Source: Brevundimonas sp. EYE_349 (GTDB lineage Bacteria; Pseudomonadota; Alphaproteobacteria; Caulobacterales; Caulobacteraceae). Taken from it: 64,000 bases of DNA. The stretch is taken from NCBI RefSeq assembly GCF_023147505.1, contig NZ_JAHXPB010000010.1, forward strand, positions 57,055-121,054, given 5' to 3'. The notes beneath the pieces were generated by a model. The model did not search any database and was not told where the DNA came from. It saw only the letters and a program-made list of their open reading frames with translations. Below, one piece after another: positions 1-9,179 of the stretch. Position 1 is the first letter of the stretch. Every line of letters begins with the position of its first letter. The translations under genes were made by a program, and so were the position numbers.

Positions 1-2
1 GC

Positions 3-92
3 GTGGAAAAGGTGAGGGACGAAGCCCTGTCGCTTCTGCCCGACCGCGCCCGCGCCGACTATGCGCGCGGCCGCATCGCCTTCGACGCCTGA
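3..92 (+). CDS. C-terminal end of an unrecognised protein (partial)
   Basis: An open frame enters from the left edge and stops with TGA at 90-92, giving 29 residues that end in ARADYARGRIAFDA. The short charged helix-like tail does not identify a family. A strong hairpin follows directly (101-131), which fits a gene end. The start lies outside the window. Confidence 0.5.
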   Translation: MEKVRDEALSLLPDRARADYARGRIAFDA

Positions 93-100
93 AACGAAAG

Positions 101-131
101 GACGCCGCCGGACGGATCGTCCGACGGCGTC
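101..131 (+). terminator. Hairpin terminator after the first gene
   Basis: The arms GACGCCGCCGGAC and GTCCGACGGCGTC pair over 13 bases with one G-T wobble around a short loop. There is no clear T-run, so factor-independent termination is inferred from the stem and its position just after the stop at 92. Confidence 0.5.
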
Positions 132-150
132 GCATTCATGACGCTAAAGA

Positions 151-165
151 CCGCCCGAAGGGCGG
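151..165 (-). terminator. Hairpin downstream of the M3 peptidase gene
   Basis: CCGCCC-GAA-GGGCGG is a perfect 6-bp stem with a 3-nt loop. It lies just beyond the peptidase stop at 174-176, and on the minus strand it is followed by TCTTTAG. Confidence 0.5.
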
Positions 166-173
166 CGCCCCCA

Positions 174-2369
174 TCAGGAAACGGGGAAGCCGCGAACCTT
201 AAGCAAGGCCGCCACGTCCGGGTCGCGACCACGGAAGGCGCGATAGGCCTCGGCGCGGTCGGTCGTGTTGCCCGGCGCCAGCATGATCGACTTGAAGCGG
301 CCCGCGATGTCCGGATTGAACACGTCGCCCGACTCCTCGAAGTACGCCCAGGTGTCGGCGTCCATCGTCTCGGACCACAGATAGCTGTAGTAGCCCGCCG
401 AATAGGCGTCGGACGTGAACAGGTGATTGAACTGCGGCAGGCGGTGCCGCATCACGATCTCCTTGGGCATGCCGATCCGGGCCAGACTGGCCTTTTCGAA
501 GGCGTCGATATCGGTCGGCGGCACGGCCTGGGTGTGCAGGTCCATGTCCACGATGGCCGAGGACAGATAGCTGACCGTCGCATAGCCCTGGTTGAAGGTG
601 GCGGCGGCCTCGATCTTGTCCACCAGCGCCTGCGGCATGGCCGCGCCGGTCTGATAGTGTTTCAGATAGCCGTCCAGGATCGGACGGCTCAGCACCCAGT
701 GCTCATGCACCTGCGACGGATACTCCACGAAGTCGCGCGGCGTATTGCCGAACGACGGATAGGTCACCACCGACGAGAAATAGTGCAGGGTGTGGCCGAA
801 CTCGTGGAACAGGGTCTCGGCGTCGTCCAGCGAGATCAGGACGGGCTGGCCCGGCTCGGGCTTGGTGAAGTTGTTGTTGTTCGACCCCAGGATCACCTTC
901 GATCCATCCAGCGTGGAGAATGACCGATAGGTGGTCATCCAGGCGCCCGAACGTTTGCCCGGACGGGCGTAGTCGTCCGTGTAGTAAAGGCCGATCAGCT
1001 TGCCGGTGGCCTTGTCGTGCAGCTCATAGACCTCGACGTCCGGCTCGAAGGTCGGGACCGAACCCTTGGGCAGTTTGGTGAATTTGAAGCCGTACAGACG
1101 CTCGGCCATGGCGAAGGAGCCGGCGCGGACCGCGTTCAGTTCGAAATAGGGCTTCAGCTGGTTCTGATCCAGGTCGTACTTGGCCTTGCGGACCTTCTCG
1201 GCGAAGTAGAGGTAGTCCCACGGCTCGATGTCGGAACCGGCGATCGCCTTCATGTCGGCGACCTCCTCGGCGACGCGGGCCTTGGCCGGCGCCCAGACGC
1301 GGTTCATCAGGGCCTCGGCGGCAGCCGGGGTCTTGGCCATGGTGTCCTGCATGCGCAGTTCGGCGTGGTTGCGATAGCCCAGGAGCTTGGCGCGCTGATC
1401 GCGCAGCTTCACGATCTCGGCGATGGTCGAGTTGGTGTCGTTGGCGTCGCCGTTGTCGCCGCGATTGACGAACTTCTTCCAGACCTGCTCGCGCAGGGCC
1501 CGGTCGTCGGCGAAGGTCAGGAAGGGATCGACCGCCGAACGGGTGTTCAGGATGGCCCAGCCCTGGATGTTGCGGCTGCGCGCGGCCGATGCGGCGGCGG
1601 CCTTGTTGGACTCGGGCAGGCCCGACAGACCCGCCTCGTTCGGGATCACCGTCCAGGCGTTCTCGTCGGCGACGACCTTCTGACCGAAGCGGGTGAAGGC
1701 GTTGGACAGCGCGGTGTTGATCCGGCCCAGCTCGGCCTTGCCGGCCGCGTCCAGATTGGCGCCCGAACGGATGAAGGCGTCGCGACGGCGCTCGGCCAGA
1801 CGCTTCTGCTGGGCGCTCAGGCCCGCCGCGTCGGCGGTGTCGGCGACGGTCTTGACCCGCTGGAACAGCTTTTCGTTGAAGGTGATCTCGTCCGAAGCCG
1901 CCGACAGCAGGGGCGACAGTTCGGTGTCAACCGCATCATAGGCTTCGCCGCCGATGTTGGAGGTCATGACGCCATAGACATTGGACGCCCGGTCCAGCGG
2001 CTCGCCGGCCAGCTCCAGCGCCGCCATGGTGTTGGCGAAGGTCGGGGCCTCGGGGTTGTTCGCAATGGCGGCGATGTCGGCGCGTTGCAGCTCGATGCCT
2101 TCCAGCATGGCTTCGCGCAGCTTGGCCGGCGTCACCTTGTCGAACGGCGGCACGCCGTCGTACTTGCCGGTCCAGACCTGAAGCAGTTCGGCGCGCGGCG
2201 CCTGGGCGGGCAGGACGGCGCGGGCGATGCGCGCTTCCTCGGCGACGCTGGCGGCCGACGGCGCGGCGGCGGACCCGCCCGAGGCGGCGCCGGTCGCGGC
2301 CCCCGTCGAGGCGCAGGCCGACAGGGCCATCAGGCTGCCGCCCGCGATGAGAAGCTGGCGTCTATGCAT
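174..2369 (-). CDS. M3 family oligopeptidase / peptidyl-dipeptidase lipoprotein
   Basis: A 731-residue zinc metallopeptidase of the thimet oligopeptidase/Dcp (M3) family, which cleaves short peptides. The zinc motif HEFGH is visible in LFHEFGHTLHYF, followed by a typical M3 C-terminal half. The N-terminus MHRRQLLIAGGSLMALSAC has a twin arginine and a lipobox (LSAC), so the mature enzyme is probably a membrane-anchored periplasmic lipoprotein. I chose the ATG at 2369 because GGAG lies 6 nt upstream and the signal sequence begins there; an upstream ATG at 2459 would bury the signal peptide. It is divergent from murI across about 130 bp. Confidence 0.9.
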   Translation of the reverse strand: MHRRQLLIAGGSLMALSACASTGAATGAASGGSAAAPSAASVAEEARIARAVLPAQAPRAELLQVWTGKYDGVPPFDKVTPAKLREAMLEGIELQRADIAAIANNPEAPTFANTMAALELAGEPLDRASNVYGVMTSNIGGEAYDAVDTELSPLLSAASDEITFNEKLFQRVKTVADTADAAGLSAQQKRLAERRRDAFIRSGANLDAAGKAELGRINTALSNAFTRFGQKVVADENAWTVIPNEAGLSGLPESNKAAAASAARSRNIQGWAILNTRSAVDPFLTFADDRALREQVWKKFVNRGDNGDANDTNSTIAEIVKLRDQRAKLLGYRNHAELRMQDTMAKTPAAAEALMNRVWAPAKARVAEEVADMKAIAGSDIEPWDYLYFAEKVRKAKYDLDQNQLKPYFELNAVRAGSFAMAERLYGFKFTKLPKGSVPTFEPDVEVYELHDKATGKLIGLYYTDDYARPGKRSGAWMTTYRSFSTLDGSKVILGSNNNNFTKPEPGQPVLISLDDAETLFHEFGHTLHYFSSVVTYPSFGNTPRDFVEYPSQVHEHWVLSRPILDGYLKHYQTGAAMPQALVDKIEAAATFNQGYATVSYLSSAIVDMDLHTQAVPPTDIDAFEKASLARIGMPKEIVMRHRLPQFNHLFTSDAYSAGYYSYLWSETMDADTWAYFEESGDVFNPDIAGRFKSIMLAPGNTTDRAEAYRAFRGRDPDVAALLKVRGFPVS

Positions 2370-2499
2370 GGAATGCTCCGAAACATGATCATGGTTGGTC
2401 ACACACTTAGGCGCACGAAACGGCCCCGTCACCTGATGGAGACGTAATCTTCGCTCCAATCCGGTTGGATACGTCGTCGCACTGTTTTAAAGGCGGGCC

Positions 2500-3357
2500 A
2501 TGGCCATTGGTGTTTTCGACTCCGGCGTGGGCGGTCTGACCGTCCACCGCGAACTGACGCGGCGTTTCCCCCAGCGGGACTTCGTCTATCTGGCCGACCA
2601 GGCCCACGCCCCCTATGGCGGACGCGGCGGCGAGGACATCGTCGAACTGACCAAGGCGGGCTGCGAGCGTCTGTTCGAGGCCGGGGCCTCCATCGTCGTT
2701 CTGGCCTGCAACACCGCCAGCGCCATTGCGCTGCGCCGCCTGCAACAGTCCTGGCTTCCGGGTCTGCGCGAGCGGCTGGGCCGCCCCGTCAACATCCTGG
2801 GCATCATAGTGCCGACCATCGAGGCGGCGACCGGCAAGCCCTGGAGCTTCGAGGCCGAGCGCCCGCAAGAGGGCGAAAAGGTCGCCTCCATCGACATCAC
2901 CGGCGTCTTCTGCACCGCCGCCACCGCCATCAGCCGCGTCTATGAGATCGAGATCGACAAGCGACGCGAGGACATCGCCGTCTTCTGCGAGCCCTGCCCC
3001 GGCCTGGCCGGCCTGATCGAACTGGGCGCCCCGGCCGAGGAGTTGAAGGTGGTGATCGACGACCACGTCGATGCGCTGCGTCGCCGCATCGGCCGCCACC
3101 CGGACAAGGCCATCCTGGGCTGCACCCACTATGAGATCGTCGCCGAACTGTTCGCTCAGGCCCTGCCGGCGGGGACCGTGCTGATCGAACAGCCTACGGC
3201 CGTGGCCGACGCCCTGGAACGCTATTTCAAGGCGCACCCCGAGTACGACCTGGGCGACAGCGGCCGCCGCGACTTCCTGACCACCGGCCAGGCCGGCCCG
3301 CAATCCGAACTGGTCGCCCAGTTCTGGGGTGCGCCGGTGACCTTCGAGCAGGCGTAA
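2500..3357 (+). CDS. murI: Glutamate racemase
   Basis: A 285-residue MurI that interconverts L- and D-glutamate in the cytoplasm to supply peptidoglycan synthesis. The N-terminal FDSGVGGLTV loop and the two catalytic cysteine regions (VLACNTAS near residue 70 and LGCTHYEI near residue 207) are all present. Length is normal for the family. It stands alone, divergent from the M3 peptidase and convergent with the CDF transporter gene, whose stop is 33 bp away. Confidence 0.95.
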   Translation: MAIGVFDSGVGGLTVHRELTRRFPQRDFVYLADQAHAPYGGRGGEDIVELTKAGCERLFEAGASIVVLACNTASAIALRRLQQSWLPGLRERLGRPVNILGIIVPTIEAATGKPWSFEAERPQEGEKVASIDITGVFCTAATAISRVYEIEIDKRREDIAVFCEPCPGLAGLIELGAPAEELKVVIDDHVDALRRRIGRHPDKAILGCTHYEIVAELFAQALPAGTVLIEQPTAVADALERYFKAHPEYDLGDSGRRDFLTTGQAGPQSELVAQFWGAPVTFEQA

Positions 3358-3390
3358 GGCGGCGTTCGCGCCCCTTCATCCCGTCGAGCA

Positions 3391-4389
3391 TCAACACCCC
3401 GGACAATCCGGCAGCGGTTCGTTCTCCAGCTGCAGGGTCGTATGGTTGATGGCGTAGCGCCGCGCCACCGCCTGGGCCTCGGCGATCAGCACGCCTGAAT
3501 CCGTACGGTCGTGAACCAGATGCGCGGTCAGGGCGGTGTCCGTGGTCGACAGGGCCCAGACGTGCAGGTCGTGCACCGCCCGCACGCCCGGCAAACCCAC
3601 CAATGCCTTCTCCAGCGCCGGCACGTCCACCCCGCTGGGCGCCCCGTCCAAGGCCAGATTGACCGAATCCTTCAGCAGACCCCAGGTGGACCACAGGATC
3701 GCCGCCACAATCACCAGGCTGACCAGCGGATCCACCACCGACCAGCCCGTGGCCAGGATGACCGCGCCCGCGATCACGACGCCCAGCGACACGCCGGCGT
3801 CGGCCATCATGTGCAGATAGGCCCCCTTGGCGTTCAGGTCGTGCTGGGACTTCATGAACAGCAGCGCCGTGCCCAGGTTGATGACGAAGCCGATCCCGGC
3901 CACCAGCATGATGGTCGCCGACCCTACCGGCGCCGGTTCGTTGAAACGCCGCACGGCCTCGAACGCGATGGCCCCGCAGGCGAAGATAAGCAGAAGCGCA
4001 TTGCCCAGCGCGGCCAGCACCGTCGCCTTGCCGAACCCATAGGTCCGCCGACCGCCTGCCGCCCCGTGCGCCCCACGCCGCGCCAGCCAGGCCGCCCCGC
4101 CCGCCATGGCCAGACCCAGGACGTCGGACAGATTGTGCCCCGCATCGGCCAGCAGGGCGGTGGAATCCGCCATCAGCCCGGCCCCGAACTCGCACGCTAC
4201 GAAGATCAGATTGACCACCAGCCCGACCGCATAACGCCAGTCGCCCGTATCGACTGGCCCGTGGCTGTGGCCGCCATGACCATGGCTGTGACCGTGCGCG
4301 TGCGAATGGCCGTGGCCGTGATCGGCATGACCGTGGTCGTGATCTGGGCCGTGATCAGGGTCGGAGCTGTGATCGTGCGCGGCGTTCAT
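3391..4389 (-). CDS. Cation diffusion facilitator (zinc-type efflux protein) with His-rich N-terminus
   Basis: A 332-residue CDF/ZitB-CzcD-like exporter that moves Zn2+ (possibly Co2+/Cd2+) out of the cytoplasm in exchange for protons. Residues 4-45 form a histidine/aspartate/glycine-rich segment expected to bind metal. The transport-site motifs appear as LLADAGHNLSDV in TM2 and YLHMMADAGVS in TM5. There are six predicted membrane segments and a C-terminal cytoplasmic domain ending LPDCPGC. Two palindromic operator-like boxes lie 38-74 bp upstream, so metal-responsive control is likely. The exact metal cannot be told from sequence alone. Confidence 0.93.
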   Translation of the reverse strand: MNAAHDHSSDPDHGPDHDHGHADHGHGHSHAHGHSHGHGGHSHGPVDTGDWRYAVGLVVNLIFVACEFGAGLMADSTALLADAGHNLSDVLGLAMAGGAAWLARRGAHGAAGGRRTYGFGKATVLAALGNALLLIFACGAIAFEAVRRFNEPAPVGSATIMLVAGIGFVINLGTALLFMKSQHDLNAKGAYLHMMADAGVSLGVVIAGAVILATGWSVVDPLVSLVIVAAILWSTWGLLKDSVNLALDGAPSGVDVPALEKALVGLPGVRAVHDLHVWALSTTDTALTAHLVHDRTDSGVLIAEAQAVARRYAINHTTLQLENEPLPDCPGC

Positions 4390-4426
4390 GGTTTCGCCTA
4401 TACGCCCTTTATCGGAACAGCCAAGC

Positions 4427-4441
4427 TGCTACTTGATAACA
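4427..4441. promoter_or_regulatory. Palindromic operator box 1 upstream of the CDF gene (Zur-like)
   Basis: TGCTACTTGATAACA fits the pattern TGTTAT-N3-ATAACA with two mismatches, in the first half. From memory this resembles Zur/Fur-family boxes of alphaproteobacteria. The assignment to Zur is inference. Confidence 0.45.
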
Positions 4442-4448
4442 GATTGAA

Positions 4449-4463
4449 TGTTATCACATAATG
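4449..4463. promoter_or_regulatory. Palindromic operator box 2 upstream of the CDF gene (Zur-like)
   Basis: TGTTATCACATAATG matches TGTTAT-N3-ATAACA except for its last two bases. It abuts the stop codon of the upstream membrane-protein gene and is centred 22 bp from box 1, about two helical turns. Confidence 0.45.
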
Positions 4464-5120
4464 TCAGTGCTGATGCATGGCCACGACCAGACCCAGCGCG
4501 ATCAGGGCCAGACCCAGGACCGCCCCTTCGTAACGCGCCCAACGCTCCAGCCGCAGGATGGAGGCGCCGGCGCTAGCCAAGGCCGTGAACACCGCCATGC
4601 CGGCGACCGTGCCGACCGCGAACATCACCGTCAGCATAGCCAGGGCGCCGATCCCCGCAGAGGCCGAGGACAGATAGATGGGCAGCAGAACTTCGCCCGG
4701 CGACAGCGCCATCATGGCGACCAGGCCCAGGAAGGCCGCCTTGTCCGACACGGCCGGCTCAGGCGTCGCCAGCGCCGGGCCGCCGGCCAGGGCCGGCCGC
4801 CGCAGGGCCGAGCGCGCCAGGTAGAAGGCGCCGAACAGGAACAGCAGCACCGCCGCCAGATGCGGCAAAACCCCCTCTATCCATTGGTCCAGCGCCAGGC
4901 CCGCCGCCACGATCAGCCCGCCGACCACCGCCGTCGTGGCGATATGGGCCAGGCCCGCCGCCGTCACGACCAGCAGGATGCGATGCGGCCGCCAGCCTTG
5001 CGCCCGTCCGACCAAAGTGAAGGGCAGCCAGTGGGTCGGCAGGGCGGCGTGCAGAAAAGCCGCGACGAAGCCGCCCCCCAGCAGGGACAAGAGCACGGAC
5101 TGTTCGGCGCCGGGGGACAT
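4464..5120 (-). CDS. TauE/UreH-HupE-like integral membrane protein, probable metal handling
   Basis: A 218-residue protein with about six hydrophobic segments. Its N-terminal signature HAALPTHWLPFTLVGRAQGW and the later ALSPGEVLLPIYL repeat resemble the UreH / sulfite-exporter-like and Ni/Co-permease-like superfamily. Its substrate is not known. It is transcribed toward the CDF gene, and both have the same palindrome type upstream, which suggests a joint role in metal homeostasis (inference). It starts at ATG 5120, with the operator only 17 bp upstream. Confidence 0.75.
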   Translation of the reverse strand: MSPGAEQSVLLSLLGGGFVAAFLHAALPTHWLPFTLVGRAQGWRPHRILLVVTAAGLAHIATTAVVGGLIVAAGLALDQWIEGVLPHLAAVLLFLFGAFYLARSALRRPALAGGPALATPEPAVSDKAAFLGLVAMMALSPGEVLLPIYLSSASAGIGALAMLTVMFAVGTVAGMAVFTALASAGASILRLERWARYEGAVLGLALIALGLVVAMHQH

Positions 5121-5136
5121 GAGCCGGCCTATAGCG

Positions 5137-5151
5137 TGTTACTTTATAACA
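5137..5151. promoter_or_regulatory. Palindromic operator box 3, upstream of the membrane protein gene (Zur-like)
   Basis: TGTTACTTTATAACA matches TGTTAT-N3-ATAACA with one mismatch. It lies in the 51-bp gap after the lysA stop and overlaps the only AT-rich promoter-like stretch there, as a repressor site would. Confidence 0.5.
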
Positions 5152-5171
5152 GTCGAGCGGAATTCGACTCT

Positions 5172-6446
5172 TTACAGCCAGTCGGCGAACGGCTCCCGGT
5201 CCAGCATTTCTTCATAGGTCGGACGCGGACGGATCACGGCCCACTGATCCCCGTCCACCAGCACCTCGGGGATCAGCGGCCGGCTGTTATATTCGCTGGC
5301 CATGACCGCGCCATAGGCGCCCGCCCCGGTGAAGACAACCAGATCCTCGGCCTCGAGCGGCGCCAGGTCGCGATCGCGCGCGAAGGTGTCGCCCGTCTCG
5401 CACACCGGCCCGACCACATCGTAGGCCAGGGCCGCGCCGCCGCGCGGCGCCACCGGTCGGATGTCGTGGAAGGCGTCATACAGCGCCGGCCGCATCAGGT
5501 CGTTCATCGCCGCGTCCAGCACCAGGAACCGGCGCCCGTCCGATCTTTCGTTGACTTGGATCACCTGGCTCAACAGCACCCCGGCGTTGGCGGCCAGCAG
5601 CCGGCCCGGCTCGAACGCCGCCTCGACGTCCAGCCCGTTCAGCACCCGCGCGGCCATGGCGACATAATGGGCCGGCGACGGCGGCTCGACGCCGCCCGAA
5701 TAGGGCACGCCCAGGCCGCCGCCCAGGTCCAGCCGGGTCACGGCGTGGCCCTGGCCGCGCAGGGCGCGGGTCATCTCCGCCAGAACGGTGAAGGCGGCCT
5801 CCAGCGGGGCCAGGTCGGTGATCTGGCTGCCGATGTGGCAGGCCAGACCGACCGGCGTGACATGCGGCGAGGCCGAGGCCTGGGCGTAGAGGTCCATCGC
5901 CTCCTCGACCGGCACCCCGAACTTGTCGCCCTTGCCGCCGGTCGTGATCTTGGCGTGACCGCCCGCCCCCACATTCGGATTGACCCGGATGGCGATGGCC
6001 GGCGCCGCATCCATCATCGCCGCGACAGCGATCAGCCGGTCCAGCTCGGCCCCGGATTCGATGTTGATCTGGCGCACCCCGACGCTGATGGCGAAGGCCA
6101 TCTCGACGTCGGTCTTGCCCACGCCGGAAAAGATGATCCGGTCGGCCGGCACGCCCGCCGCCAGCGCGCGCCGGATTTCGCCCTCGGACACGGTGTCGGC
6201 GCCAGACCCCAGCCTCGCCAGGGTCGCCAGGACAGAAAGGTTGGAGTTGGCCTTGACCGCAAAGGCGATCAGGGCCTCGCCCAACGCATCGCGATGCGCG
6301 TCGGCGGCGGCGCGCAGCAGGCCGTAATGCCGCTTCAGCGTCGCGGTCGAATAGACATAGGCGGGCGTGCCCACCTCGTCGGCGATCAGCTCCAGCGGCA
6401 CGCCCTCGGCATGCAGGGCGCCGTCCTTCAGGTCGAAATGGTGCAA
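5172..6446 (-). CDS. lysA: Diaminopimelate decarboxylase
   Basis: A 424-residue PLP enzyme that decarboxylates meso-diaminopimelate to lysine in the cytoplasm, the last step of lysine synthesis. The PLP lysine lies in FAVKANSNLSVL (near residue 68), HIGSQITDL is the conserved barrel motif, and CETGDTFA carries the active-site cysteine of the partner subunit. Length is normal. It is the last gene of an argH-lptM-lysA operon, following the small lipoprotein gene by 3 bp. Confidence 0.96.
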   Translation of the reverse strand: MHHFDLKDGALHAEGVPLELIADEVGTPAYVYSTATLKRHYGLLRAAADAHRDALGEALIAFAVKANSNLSVLATLARLGSGADTVSEGEIRRALAAGVPADRIIFSGVGKTDVEMAFAISVGVRQINIESGAELDRLIAVAAMMDAAPAIAIRVNPNVGAGGHAKITTGGKGDKFGVPVEEAMDLYAQASASPHVTPVGLACHIGSQITDLAPLEAAFTVLAEMTRALRGQGHAVTRLDLGGGLGVPYSGGVEPPSPAHYVAMAARVLNGLDVEAAFEPGRLLAANAGVLLSQVIQVNERSDGRRFLVLDAAMNDLMRPALYDAFHDIRPVAPRGGAALAYDVVGPVCETGDTFARDRDLAPLEAEDLVVFTGAGAYGAVMASEYNSRPLIPEVLVDGDQWAVIRPRPTYEEMLDREPFADWL

Positions 6447-6449
6447 GGT

Positions 6450-6680
6450 CTATCGCGGATCGTTCTGGGCGGCGCCGGCGCCGATGGGGTTGGAGGGGCC
6501 GCCGTCGATCGGCAGGCTGCTGGACGGACGGTTTATCGTCGCCGGCTCGGGCAGATGCGGCGCGCGGCTGTCGCGCGGCGCCCGTTCTGTCTGGCGCACC
6601 GGCGATTCCAGATCGGCCATGCGGCCGCAGGCGGCGGTCAGGAGGGCGAGCGCGCCCATGAGGATCAGGGTCTTTTTCAC
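6450..6680 (-). CDS. lptM: Small lipoprotein between argH and lysA (LptM/YifL-type)
   Basis: A 76-residue lipoprotein beginning [19 protein letters not shown], with a clear lipobox (TAAC). Small lipoproteins at this place between argH and lysA/dapF are known as LptM (YifL), which assists the LptDE outer-membrane LPS translocon. I assign that role from context and size. The start is GTG at 6680 and overlaps the argH stop as GTGA, so translation is coupled. The tail is proline-rich and low in complexity. Confidence 0.75.
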   Translation of the reverse strand: MKKTLILMGALALLTAACGRMADLESPVRQTERAPRDSRAPHLPEPATINRPSSSLPIDGGPSNPIGAGAAQNDPR

Positions 6681-8116
6681 AGGCGATCTCTCCAGTCGGC
6701 GATGCGCGCGCGGACCTGTTCCGGCGCGGTTCCCCCATAGCTTTGGCGGCTCTGGCACGAAGCCTCGGCGGTCAGCACCTTGTAGACTGTTTCGGTGACG
6801 CCCGGCTCCAGTTTCTGCAGTTCGGCCAGCGGCAGTTGCGACAGGTCCACGCCCAGCGCCTCGGCCTGTTTGACGGCCGCCCCCGTGACATGGTGCGCCT
6901 TGCGGAACGGCAGGTTCAGTTCGCGCACCAGCCAGTCGGCCAGATCGGTCGCGGTCGAGAAGCCCGCGCCGGCGGCGGCGGCCATCCGTTCGGTGTTGGG
7001 ACGCAACGCCGCGACCATGGCGGTCATGGCGTTCAGGGCCAGGTCCAGGGCGTCGAAGGCCTCGAACACCGGCGGCTTGTCCTCCTGCATGTCCTTGGAA
7101 TAGGCCAGCGGAAGACCCTTCATCACCGTGGACAGGGCGACCAGAGAGCCCATGATCCGGCCCGTCTTGGCCCGCACCAGTTCGGCGGCGTCGGGGTTGC
7201 GCTTCTGCGGCATGATGGACGAGCCGGTGGTCAGGTCGTCAGGCAGGGAGGCGAAACCGAACATCGGCGTCATCCAGACCACGATCTCCTCGGCCAGGCG
7301 CGACAGGTGGCCCGCGGTGATCGAGGCTGCGGCCAGGCTTTCCAGCGCGAAGTCGCGGTCGGACACGGCGTCCAGACTGTTGGCCATCGGGCGCTCGAAG
7401 CCCAGGTCCTGCGCCGTCATATGGCGGTCGATGGGGAAGGGTGAACCGGCGAGCGCGGCGGCGCCCAGCGGGCTTTCGTTCATGCGGGCGCGGGCGTCGG
7501 CGAAGCGGCCTGCGTCACGGCCGAACATCTCGACATAGGCCATCAGATGGTGACCCAGCGTCACCGGCTGGGCGGTCTGCAGATGGGTGAAGCCCGGCAT
7601 CAGGTCGCCCGCGTGCTGTTCAGCCCGGTTCAACAGGGCGGCCTGCAAGGCCTTCAGTTGGGCGACGGAGCGATCGCAGGCGTCGCGCACCCAGAGGCGG
7701 AAATCCAGCGCCACCTGATCGTTGCGGCTGCGCGCCGTGTGCAGACGGCCCGAGGGTTCGCCGATCAGTTCATTCAGTCGAGCCTCCACATTCATGTGGA
7801 TGTCCTCGAACTGGTCGCGGAAGGGGAATGTCCCGTCCACGATCTCGGATTCGATGGCGTCCAAGCCGCCCAGGATGGAGTCAGCGTCAGCCTGTTGAAT
7901 GATCCCCTGCTTGGCCAGCATCCGGCAATGGGCGCGCGATCCGGCCAGATCCTGACGCCACAAACGTTGATCCACGCCGATGGAGACGTTGATCGCCTGC
8001 ATGATCTCGGCCGGGCGCGACGAAAAGCGTCCGCCCCACATGTCTTGACCCGCCGGCTTCACCGGCGCAGTCGAACCGGCGGATGACGTGGCGTCGGCAG
8101 GAGTGGATTGGGTCAT
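6677..8116 (-). CDS. argH: Argininosuccinate lyase
   Basis: A 479-residue fumarase-superfamily enzyme that splits argininosuccinate into arginine and fumarate in the cytoplasm. The family signature [20 protein letters not shown] is intact, and the start region MWGGRFSS is typical. The ATG at 8116 gives an N-terminus with about 25 extra polar residues before MWGG. An in-frame start at 8041 (MWGG) and further upstream ATGs are also possible. The chosen start codon overlaps the divergent tlpA start by two bases, an unusually tight arrangement. Confidence 0.95.
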   Translation of the reverse strand: MTQSTPADATSSAGSTAPVKPAGQDMWGGRFSSRPAEIMQAINVSIGVDQRLWRQDLAGSRAHCRMLAKQGIIQQADADSILGGLDAIESEIVDGTFPFRDQFEDIHMNVEARLNELIGEPSGRLHTARSRNDQVALDFRLWVRDACDRSVAQLKALQAALLNRAEQHAGDLMPGFTHLQTAQPVTLGHHLMAYVEMFGRDAGRFADARARMNESPLGAAALAGSPFPIDRHMTAQDLGFERPMANSLDAVSDRDFALESLAAASITAGHLSRLAEEIVVWMTPMFGFASLPDDLTTGSSIMPQKRNPDAAELVRAKTGRIMGSLVALSTVMKGLPLAYSKDMQEDKPPVFEAFDALDLALNAMTAMVAALRPNTERMAAAAGAGFSTATDLADWLVRELNLPFRKAHHVTGAAVKQAEALGVDLSQLPLAELQKLEPGVTETVYKVLTAEASCQSRQSYGGTAPEQVRARIADWRDRL

Positions 8117-8774
8117 GAGCGGCTCTAGAAAGGCGATCTGGGCGATAATCGGCGCGGTCGTGGTGGTCAGCACCATCGCCGGCGTCGGCGGCATGGCGAT
8201 GTCGCTATACGCCAATCACCGCCAGGACGCGCAAGTGCAAGAGGCCGCAAACGCCAATGCGGCGTCGAAAAGCGATCTGGCGCGCTTCGCTGTCGGGTCG
8301 CTTTCCACCCTATCGACCCCGGCCGACCACGCCCTGGCGCCCGAATACGCATTTCGCGACCGCACCGGCACGGCCGCCCGCTTCTCGGCCTTTCACGGCA
8401 AGGTGGTGCTGGTGAACCTGTGGGCCATGTGGTGCGCGCCGTGCAAGGCCGAGATGCCGACGCTCCAGGCGCTGGCTAAAGCCTATGCGGCCAACGAGGA
8501 TCTGGTGGTCCTGCCCATCAACGTCGACGCCACCCCGGACGCGGCGGCTGAGGCCAGGCGCTTCCTCGACGACCACGCGCCCCTGCCCTTCTACAGCGAC
8601 GCCAAGTTCCAGCTGCCGTTCGAGTTTCCGGGCAAGGGCGCCATGCCCCAGACCATCCTGCTGGATCGCGAAGGCCGCATCCGCGCCGTCAAAACGGGCG
8701 AGGCCGACTGGTCCGGCCCAGAGGCCCGCGCCCTGATCGACGCCCTGCTGGCGGAAGGCCCCAAGCCCCGGTGA
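8115..8774 (+). CDS. tlpA: TlpA-family membrane-anchored thioredoxin-like protein
   Basis: A 219-residue thiol:disulfide protein. Residues 6-30 form one membrane anchor, followed by a periplasmic thioredoxin fold with the active-site motif WCAPC in [18 protein letters not shown]. The conserved cis-proline region is AMPQTILLD. TlpA proteins reduce periplasmic thiols and are needed for cytochrome oxidase maturation in Bradyrhizobium, where tlpA also neighbours argH. The ATG at 8115 begins with MSGSRKA; a start at 8088 is possible but would run further into argH. Confidence 0.88.
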   Translation: MSGSRKAIWAIIGAVVVVSTIAGVGGMAMSLYANHRQDAQVQEAANANAASKSDLARFAVGSLSTLSTPADHALAPEYAFRDRTGTAARFSAFHGKVVLVNLWAMWCAPCKAEMPTLQALAKAYAANEDLVVLPINVDATPDAAAEARRFLDDHAPLPFYSDAKFQLPFEFPGKGAMPQTILLDREGRIRAVKTGEADWSGPEARALIDALLAEGPKPR

Positions 8775-8801
8775 CGGCCGCGCCCGCCTGGCCGGGCTGG
8801 A

Positions 8802-9107
8802 TCAGTTCTTGGCCGGAACCCGCGTATCGGTCGCTGGGTCAATGGCGCCGGGCTTGCCCTCGGCGGCGGCCTGGGCTTGTTCGTTCTCCAGCTTGTCGGC
8901 GACCTTGCCCGCGCCCGTCTCCACGGCCTGAGCGGCCTTCATCGCCCCGCCCTCGATAACCTCGCCGGCCTGAGAGGCGGCGCTGGCGGTCTTGTCGGCG
9001 GCGGCCTCGGCATGGACCTCGGCCTTGTCCTGCTCGGCCTGGGTGCAGGCGGCGGCGCCCAACGTCAGAACGGCGGCGGCCATCAGGGCTGTGGTGCGGA
9101 TCGTCAC
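8802..9107 (-). CDS. Alanine/glutamate-rich small lipoprotein
   Basis: A 101-residue protein with the lipoprotein signal VTIRTTALMAAAVLTLGAAAC and a mature part that is almost wholly an amphipathic alanine-rich helix (AEAAADKTASAASQAGEV and similar), ending DTRVPAKN. The start is GTG at 9107 with GGAGAG 5 nt upstream; the longer frame to 9173 lacks a ribosome site. Function is unknown, and such proteins are common in Caulobacterales envelopes. Confidence 0.7.
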   Translation of the reverse strand: MTIRTTALMAAAVLTLGAAACTQAEQDKAEVHAEAAADKTASAASQAGEVIEGGAMKAAQAVETGAGKVADKLENEQAQAAAEGKPGAIDPATDTRVPAKN

Positions 9108-9179
9108 GGCGTCTCTCCAGTCAAGGTTGAAAGCTCGACCGTAAACGCAGGATGGGGATGCGGGTTGCAGCAAAAAAGG

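Noticed and set aside
4461..6740. A 759-codon open frame on the plus strand
   Set aside because: It is antisense to the TauE-like gene, lysA and lptM, is rich in Arg/Gln/Gly low-complexity sequence and has no recognisable domain; it is a composition shadow of high-GC codon use.
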